Origin: Anaerolineales bacterium
GTDB taxonomy: Bacteria > Chloroflexota > Anaerolineae > Anaerolineales > Villigracilaceae
Assembly (NCBI GenBank): GCA_015489255.1
Contig: WGAD01000282.1
Span: forward strand, 1 to 10,146
DNA: 10,146 bases
Direction: 5' to 3'
Shown: positions 6,545-10,146 of the stretch, piece by piece
Position numbering within the stretch: the stretch's first letter is position 1
How the letters are laid out: the number at the start of each line of letters is the position of its first letter
Notes under the pieces: model-generated
Told to the model about the DNA's origin: nothing
The model's input: the letters and a program-made list of their open reading frames with translations, nothing else
Databases searched by the model: none
Program-made: the position numbers and the translations under genes

Positions 6545-6871
6545 ATGCCCGCCTGGTGCTACATCCTCCGCTGCGCCGATGGAACGCTCTACACCGGCTG
6601 GACCACTGACCCGCAGCGGCGCCTGCGACAGCACAACGCCGGCCGCGGCGCCCGTTACACCCGATCGCGGCGGCCCGTCCAGCTGGTTTACCTGGAAGCC
6701 TGCCCCGACCGCACCGTCGCTATGAAAAGAGAACGCCAGATCAAGGCGTTCTCTCGTCGTCGCAAAGAGGCGTTGATCGCCCAGCACGCAGCGGGCCTCA
6801 GTCGGCAAACAGGGGCAAATGCCCCAGCGCCACCACTTCCCGCCAAATATCCGGATCACCCTCGGTCATGA
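6545..6871 (+). CDS. GIY-YIG nuclease-domain protein, UPF0213/YhbQ-like
   Basis: A 108-residue small protein. The GIY-YIG core is clear: WCYILRCADGTLYTG (residues 4-18) gives the paired tyrosine motifs, R26 in TTDPQRRL is the catalytic-type arginine, HNAGRGARYTR (30-40) is the family signature, and KRERQIKAFSRRRKEALI (61-78) holds the metal-binding-type Glu63. Members of this small family are linked to DNA processing; the cellular role is not firmly known. The ATG lies one base after the TyrA-like stop with no clear Shine-Dalgarno, so coupled translation is likely. The last 30 or so residues (Gln, Pro and Ala rich) extend past the usual end of the family, and their codons lie antisense to the end of the phosphoribosyltransferase gene, overlapping it by 74 bases. 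Confidence 0.88.
   Translation: MPAWCYILRCADGTLYTGWTTDPQRRLRQHNAGRGARYTRSRRPVQLVYLEACPDRTVAMKRERQIKAFSRRRKEALIAQHAAGLSRQTGANAPAPPLPAKYPDHPRS
6725..6754 (-). terminator. probable intrinsic terminator of the phosphoribosyltransferase gene, inside the convergent GIY-YIG gene
   Basis: On the minus strand AGAGAACGCC pairs perfectly with GGCGTTCTCT (10 bp, 7-base loop TTGATCT), directly followed by TTT; with the arm's last T this makes a T4 run. It begins 44 bases after the TGA at 6798. The same bases encode the conserved ERQIKAFS segment of the GIY-YIG protein on the other strand. The T-run is short, so efficiency is uncertain. Confidence 0.55.
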
Positions 6872-7349
6872 TGGCCGCATAACCCGCGATCGCCCCGCCG
6901 GCTTTCAGCACCAGGGCTTCCATCCCTTTGAGCGTGGACCCCGTGCTGATGACATCATCGACCAGCAGGACTTTCTTCCCATCCAGGCGGGCGATGTCTT
7001 TCTCGTCCAGGATCAGCGTTTGCGGCTTGCCCGTGGTAATAGATAAGGTCTCCGCCTGCAAAGCCGCCCCCATGTACGGTTTATAGGATTTACGAAAGAC
7101 CACATACGGCTTGCCCGTCGCCACAGAAAGCGCGTGAATCAAGGGGATCGACTTGGCTTCAGCCGTGACCATCACATCAAAAGTCATCCCCTGAAGTTTC
7201 TCGGCCAGCGCCTTCGCGCTGGCTTCCACCAGCTCGGTATCGCCCAGGATGTTCAAAACAGCGATCTTCAACCCAGGCTTGACCTCAAACAACGGAAGAT
7301 CGCGGGTCACGCCGGCAATTTTGACGCGGTAAGTATCCCGTTTGCTCAT
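6798..7349 (-). CDS. adenine phosphoribosyltransferase-like (purine PRTase family) protein
   Basis: A 183-residue type I phosphoribosyltransferase, predicted cytosolic. The PRPP-binding loop VLLVDDVISTGST is at residues 127-139. VTAEAKSIPLIHAL (61-74) matches the purine-PRT region that contacts pyrophosphate and ribose, followed by VVFRKSYKPYMG (83-94). This layout, with a beta-rich start ending in RDLPL, is that of the COG0503 proteins labelled adenine or xanthine phosphoribosyltransferase in Gram-positive bacteria; which purine is used is not decided by the sequence. Role: purine salvage, base + PRPP to nucleotide + PPi. The ATG at 7349 has AAGGAG six bases upstream. It is monocistronic: a MITE-like element lies upstream, and the tail overlaps the convergent GIY-YIG gene, where a terminator-like hairpin is found. 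Confidence 0.9.
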   Translation of the reverse strand: MSKRDTYRVKIAGVTRDLPLFEVKPGLKIAVLNILGDTELVEASAKALAEKLQGMTFDVMVTAEAKSIPLIHALSVATGKPYVVFRKSYKPYMGAALQAETLSITTGKPQTLILDEKDIARLDGKKVLLVDDVISTGSTLKGMEALVLKAGGAIAGYAAIMTEGDPDIWREVVALGHLPLFAD

Positions 7350-7379
7350 ATCACGCTCCTTAAAAAGCGAGAAATTTGC

Positions 7380-7394
7380 GGCCTACAATAGGCC
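7380..7394 (-). promoter_or_regulatory. leader hairpin and possible -10 upstream of the phosphoribosyltransferase gene
   Basis: GGCCTA-CAA-TAGGCC (7380-7394) is a perfect 6-bp stem in the presumed leader. On the minus strand a TATGAT -10-like hexamer lies at 7410-7405, inside the left direct repeat of the MITE-like element. The best -35 (TTGCTA, 7431-7426) is only 15 bases away, so the promoter is doubtful. No riboswitch fold was recognised. Confidence 0.3.
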
Positions 7395-7402
7395 ATTTTA
7401 GT

Positions 7403-7568
7403 TTATCATAACCCGAGTTGCGGATTAGCAACAGGGATCCGTTTTGTCATTGCGAGCGACTGCAAGGAGCGAAGCAATCCCCTGTATGACGATGTGGGAG
7501 ATGGCTTCGGGCGCGATGCGCCCTCGCCATGACACCCATCCTCCTTATCCGCAATTCAGGTTATCATA
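7403..7568. mobile_element. MITE-like non-autonomous element with nested inverted repeats and 8-bp direct flanks
   Basis: The intergenic stretch 7350-7724 has no convincing gene and is dominated by this element. TTATCATA occurs at 7403-7410 and again at 7561-7568, consistent with an 8-bp target duplication. Immediately inside, CCCGAGTTGCGGATTAG (7412-7428) and the reverse complement of 7544-7560, CCTGAATTGCGGATAAG, match at 14 of 17 bases, forming terminal inverted repeats of an about 150-bp unit. Because TTATCATA is nearly palindromic, the flanks could instead be an extension of the inverted repeats (25-base arms, 21 matches). No transposase is encoded, so mobilisation would need one in trans. 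The transposase family is not identified. Confidence 0.7.
7446..7533. repeat. inner imperfect palindrome of the GTCATTGCGAG type
   Basis: The 88-base centre of the element starts GTCATTGCGAGCGAC and ends CTCGCCATGAC, an inverted match of its start; internal CGAAGCAAT (7470-7478) and ATGGCTTCG (7501-7509) also pair. This GTCATTGCGAG...GAAGCAATC arrangement resembles dispersed palindromic repeats that I recall from many environmental bacterial genomes. It may be a separate repeat that inserted into, or was captured by, the outer element. The transcript would fold into a long stem on either strand. Confidence 0.65.
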
Positions 7569-7724
7569 GTCTACTGGTGAACGTAAAAAATCCGCGCGAC
7601 GAGGCTTTTTTCACAACGTAGCCAAGCTCTTCCAGAGGCAATCAACATGCCAGCCACGGGGCACTCAAAGCGCTCAAGGAGCCATTGCCACATCCACTGC
7701 GTTGCCTCACCCCAGGAGAAGGCC

Positions 7725-7931
7725 ATGCTAACCGATCTGCAAGTCAACGACATCGTCGAATTGCGTAAACCGCACCCCTGCGGTTCGCGCCGCTGGCGTG
7801 TGGTGCGCCTGGGCGCCGACATCCGCCTGGAATGTCTCGGCTGTGGCCGACGCACCATGCTGCCGCGCCGGGAGCTGGCACGCCGCATCAAAAAAATCAT
7901 TCCTCCGGATGTTCAGGGCCATTCACCATAA
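7725..7931 (+). CDS. DUF951 family small protein (putative zinc-binding)
   Basis: A 68-residue protein of the DUF951 family, known mainly from Firmicutes and related groups; no function is established. Characteristic features are a VNDIVELRKPHPCG start (residues 7-20), W24, the LGADIRLECLGCGRR block (29-43) and LPRRELARRIKKI (46-58). Cys19 together with Cys37 and Cys40 (CxxC) suggests a small zinc-ribbon or SH3-like barrel with a metal site, possibly binding nucleic acid given the many arginines; this is inference. The start at 7725 is chosen because the family begins there and AGGAG (7714-7718) is six bases upstream; the longer reading from 7647 would add 26 residues with no family resemblance. 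It is a single-gene unit, closed by the terminator at 7937-7968. The last nine residues (after KII) are not conserved. Confidence 0.88.
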   Translation: MLTDLQVNDIVELRKPHPCGSRRWRVVRLGADIRLECLGCGRRTMLPRRELARRIKKIIPPDVQGHSP

Positions 7932-7936
7932 ACAAG

Positions 7937-7968
7937 AAAAAACGCCGCCATTCAGGCGGCAGTTTTTT
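7937..7968. terminator. bidirectional intrinsic terminator between DUF951 and the peptide transporter operon
   Basis: GCCGCC (7944-7949), loop ATTCA, GGCGGC (7955-7960), then AG and six T (7963-7968). Six A (7937-7942) precede the stem, so the minus strand reads stem, one base, T6 as well. It starts 5 bases after the DUF951 stop and ends 12 bases beyond the minus-strand stop at 7981, serving both convergent units. Confidence 0.88.
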
Positions 7969-7980
7969 CGCCAAAGGCGC

Positions 7981-8967
7981 TCAATCGGCCAGGTCTTCTG
8001 CAAAATGACAGGCGGCCAGGTGACCCTCTTCCAACGCGCGCAAAACCGGCTCCTCCTGGGAACATCGCTCCCGCGCCCAAGGGCAACGCGGATGGAAGCG
8101 GCAGCCGCCCGGCGGATCGATCGGGCTGGGCACATCCCCCTTCAACAAGATGCGTTCGCGCCGCAGGCGCGGATTGGGAACAGGAATGGCGGAAAGCAAG
8201 GCTTTGGTGTAGGGGTGCAGCGGTCGGCGGAAGAGCGCTTCTCGCGGTGCAATCTCCACAATCTTTCCCAGATACATCACCGCCACCCGATCCGAGATGT
8301 GCTCCACCACGCTCAGGTTGTGCGCAATGAACAGGTACGTCAAATTGAAGTCTCGTTGCAAGTCTTTCAAAATGTTCAGCACCTGAGATTGAATGGACAC
8401 ATCCAGCGCCGAAACCGGTTCATCGCAGACGATAAATTTGGGGCGCAAGGCCAGCGCGCGCGCGATCCCGATCCGTTGCCGTTGGCCGCCGGAAAATTCA
8501 TGCGGGTAACGACGGGCGTGGTAATCTTCCAACCCCACCTTCGCCAGGGTATCCATCATGATCTCAAAGCGTTCCTGGCGCGTGCCGATACCGTGGATAT
8601 GCAAACCTTCCATGATCGCTTCCCCGATCGGCAGGCGCGGATCGAGCGATGAATACGGATCCTGGAAAATGAGCTGCACATCCCGGCGGATGCGCTTGAG
8701 ATCGGCGCCTTTCAAATCGAGGATGTTGCGACCTTCGAAGCGGATCTCCCCGCTGGTCGGTTCGATCAGGCGCAGGATCAAGCGGCCGGTCGTCGTTTTG
8801 CCGCAGCCAGATTCGCCCACCAGGCCCAGCGTTTCGCCGGGTTGAATGGAAAAGGATACTCCGTCCACAGCTTGCACCTGGGCAACTGTGCGGCGCAAGA
8901 TGCCAGCCTTGATGGGAAAATACTTGACCAAATTTTTGACTTCCAGCAAGGGGGCAGTTTCAGTCAT
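7981..8967 (-). CDS. peptide ABC transporter ATP-binding protein, OppF/DppF-like
   Basis: A 328-residue ATPase subunit of a dipeptide/oligopeptide importer. Motifs: Walker [10 protein letters not shown] (51-59), Q-loop Gln102 in [14 protein letters not shown] signature FSGGQ (158-162), Walker B IVCDEP (179-184) and switch His216. After residue 248 comes the oligopeptide/dipeptide C-terminal region starting [11 protein letters not shown], with Cys289, Cys295, Cys302 and Cys320, the four-cysteine pattern shown in some Opp/Dpp ATPases to hold an iron-sulfur cluster. The start ATG at 8967 has AGGAG six bases upstream; a longer in-frame reading to 9111 is only read-through of the upstream gene. 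It overlaps the end of the OppD-like gene by 8 bases (ATGACTGA), fitting coupled, equimolar synthesis. The transported substrate (peptide, nickel or other) is unknown. Confidence 0.95.
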   Translation of the reverse strand: MTETAPLLEVKNLVKYFPIKAGILRRTVAQVQAVDGVSFSIQPGETLGLVGESGCGKTTTGRLILRLIEPTSGEIRFEGRNILDLKGADLKRIRRDVQLIFQDPYSSLDPRLPIGEAIMEGLHIHGIGTRQERFEIMMDTLAKVGLEDYHARRYPHEFSGGQRQRIGIARALALRPKFIVCDEPVSALDVSIQSQVLNILKDLQRDFNLTYLFIAHNLSVVEHISDRVAVMYLGKIVEIAPREALFRRPLHPYTKALLSAIPVPNPRLRRERILLKGDVPSPIDPPGGCRFHPRCPWARERCSQEEPVLRALEEGHLAACHFAEDLAD

Positions 8968-9982
8968 GGACGTCTCCTGTCTTCTGGTCTGCGGCTTCCT
9001 GATACAGCCAGCAGCGCACCTTGTGGCCGGGTCGCACTTCGAGCAGATCGGGGGCGCGTTCCGTGCAAATGGCCAGGTTCTTGTCCACCCGAGCCTGGCA
9101 GCGCGGGGCAAAGCGACAGCCTGGCGGCATGTCGATCAGGTTGGGCACGCTGCCCGGGATCACGTTCAACCGCTCTTTCACCTGTCCCAGCACGGGGATA
9201 GAGGCCAGCAGGCCGTCGGTGTAGGGGTGCAGCGGCTCGTCGAAAAGGCTTTGTACATCCGTTTGCTCCACGATCTGCCCGGCATACATCACGGCCACCC
9301 GTTCCGCCGCCTCGGCGATGACGCCCAAATCGTGGGTAATCAAGATGACCGCCGTCCCCATCTGTTCTTGCAGCTGGCGCATCAAATCCAGGATTTGTGC
9401 CTGGATGGTCACATCCAAAGCCGTCGTTGGCTCGTCGGCAATCAACAGCGCCGGACGCAACGCCAGAGCCATGGCGATCATCACCCGCTGGGCCATACCG
9501 CCGGAAATTTCATGCGGGTACGCGTGCGCCCGTTGTTCCGGGTCGGGAATGCCGACCATACCCAGCAATTCCACGGCCTTTTCCCAGGCTTCTGCACGGC
9601 TCAGATTTTGGTGGATGCGGAAGACCTCGGCCACCTGGTCGCCCAGTTTGAACACCGGGTTGAGGCTGCTTTGCGGTTGTTGGAAGATCATGGAAATGCG
9701 ATCGCCGCGAATTTTCATCATCTCCCGTTCCGGAATTTGGAGCAGATCGCGGCCTTCGAAGAGGATCTCCCCGCTGACGATTTTTCCCGGCGGCATCACC
9801 AGCCGCATCACCGAAAGGGAGGTGACGCTCTTGCCGCAGCCCGATTCGCCCACCAGGCCGAGCACTTCGCCCGGGTACACTTCCAGGTTGAGGCCGTCGA
9901 CCGCGTGCACCACGCCATTCTCGGTGAAGAAGTAGGTATTTAGATTCTTGATTTCCAGCAAGGGGGTGCGTTTCTCGTTCAC
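8960..9982 (-). CDS. peptide ABC transporter ATP-binding protein, OppD/DppD-like (GTG start)
   Basis: A 340-residue partner ATPase. Motifs: Walker A GESGCGKS (45-52), Gln101 in [11 protein letters not shown], signature ISGGM (159-163; Met in place of the usual Gln, as is common in OppD-type subunits), Walker B LLIADEP (179-185), His217, and the C-terminal oligopeptide/dipeptide region from LHPYTDGLL (251) with Cys289, Cys295, Cys306 and Cys324. It pairs with the OppF-like protein as a heterodimer driving import at the inner face of the membrane. The start is GTG (9982-9980), with AGGAGG four bases upstream and the family-typical [11 protein letters not shown] beginning at residue 8. The permease stop lies 8 bases upstream, and the stop overlaps the next gene. 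Confidence 0.95.
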   Translation of the reverse strand: MNEKRTPLLEIKNLNTYFFTENGVVHAVDGLNLEVYPGEVLGLVGESGCGKSVTSLSVMRLVMPPGKIVSGEILFEGRDLLQIPEREMMKIRGDRISMIFQQPQSSLNPVFKLGDQVAEVFRIHQNLSRAEAWEKAVELLGMVGIPDPEQRAHAYPHEISGGMAQRVMIAMALALRPALLIADEPTTALDVTIQAQILDLMRQLQEQMGTAVILITHDLGVIAEAAERVAVMYAGQIVEQTDVQSLFDEPLHPYTDGLLASIPVLGQVKERLNVIPGSVPNLIDMPPGCRFAPRCQARVDKNLAICTERAPDLLEVRPGHKVRCWLYQEAADQKTGDVHD

Positions 9983-9990
9983 GGCGCCTC

Positions 9991-10146
9991 CTACTCGCTC
10001 ACATGCGCCAGGCGCGGGTCGAGGGCATCGCGCAGGCCATCGCCAATGAGGTTAAAGGCCAGCACGGTGACCATGATCGCCAGGCCCGGGTAAAACACCA
10101 GGTGCGGCGCAGTAAAGACCTGGTTACGCTCCGCGCCCAGCATAGA
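9991..10146 (-). CDS. peptide ABC transporter permease, OppC/DppC-like (C-terminal fragment)
   Basis: Only the last 51 residues are inside the window; the frame is open to the window edge at 10146 and ends with TAG at 9993-9991. The tail [20 protein letters not shown] is the last membrane helix of DppC/OppC-type permeases, followed by the hallmark ending [12 protein letters not shown]. It precedes the two ATPase genes by 8 bases in the same operon, so the usual permease-permease-ATPase-ATPase order is likely; the partner permease and the substrate-binding protein would lie beyond this window. Identity is clear in spite of the short length. Confidence 0.9.
   Translation of the reverse strand, partial: SMLGAERNQVFTAPHLVFYPGLAIMVTVLAFNLIGDGLRDALDPRLAHVSE

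Noticed and set aside
7350..7724. A CRISPR array or tRNA gene in the longest intergenic gap
   Set aside because: The repeats are inverted and nested, without regular spacers, and no cloverleaf or tRNA arm sequences are present.
7571..7726. Short minus-strand gene starting at the ATG 7726-7724
   Set aside because: There is no Shine-Dalgarno upstream and the product has no recognised family; kept only as a possible relic.
8846..9943. Long plus-strand open frame opposite the OppD/OppF-like genes
   Set aside because: It lies antisense to two clear ABC ATPases, its translation is rich in His, Gln and Arg without any domain, and it is an artefact of GC-rich codon bias.

Overview
The window is a GC-rich stretch of bacterial chromosome, mostly ordinary metabolic and housekeeping genes packed in short operons. 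A small DUF951 protein, an adenine-phosphoribosyltransferase-like protein of the Gram-positive type and a YitT/DUF2179 protein suggest a Chloroflexota (Anaerolineae-like) bacterium. That placement is inference from family recall, not a search. No tRNA, rRNA, CRISPR array or phage gene was seen.

Layout. (1) Bases 1-2324, plus strand: the 3' part of a beta-hydroxyacid dehydrogenase, a YitT-family membrane protein, and a PAPS-type sulfotransferase whose ATG overlaps the YitT stop. (2) Bases 2341-5340, minus strand: a four-gene operon, ogt (alkylguanine DNA repair), an EamA/DMT transporter, era (GTPase of 30S ribosome assembly) and a YhhN/TMEM86-type membrane protein. All three junctions are 4-base start/stop overlaps, one with a TTG start. 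(3) Bases 5341-5568: a divergent control region. It holds four 11-bp direct repeats with phased A-tracts over the likely ogt promoter, a GC-rich perfect hairpin, and an extended -10 promoter for the next gene. (4) Bases 5569-6871, plus strand: a TyrA/prephenate-dehydrogenase-fold protein that lacks the family's usual catalytic histidine motif, then a small GIY-YIG nuclease-domain protein. (5) Bases 6798-7349, minus strand: a purine-type phosphoribosyltransferase whose 3' end overlaps the GIY-YIG gene by 74 bases and whose probable terminator lies inside that gene. (6) Bases 7350-7724: a non-coding stretch dominated by a roughly 150-bp MITE-like nested inverted repeat with 8-bp direct repeats at its edges. 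(7) Bases 7725-7931: a DUF951 gene, followed by a bidirectional terminator shared with (8), bases 7981-10146, minus strand: a dipeptide/oligopeptide ABC transporter operon (permease C-terminus, DppD/OppD-like ATPase, DppF/OppF-like ATPase).

No new defence or mobile system is visible. The points most worth a second look are the phased repeat array upstream of ogt, the nested MITE, the TyrA-like protein without its active-site histidine, and the terminator embedded in a convergent gene.
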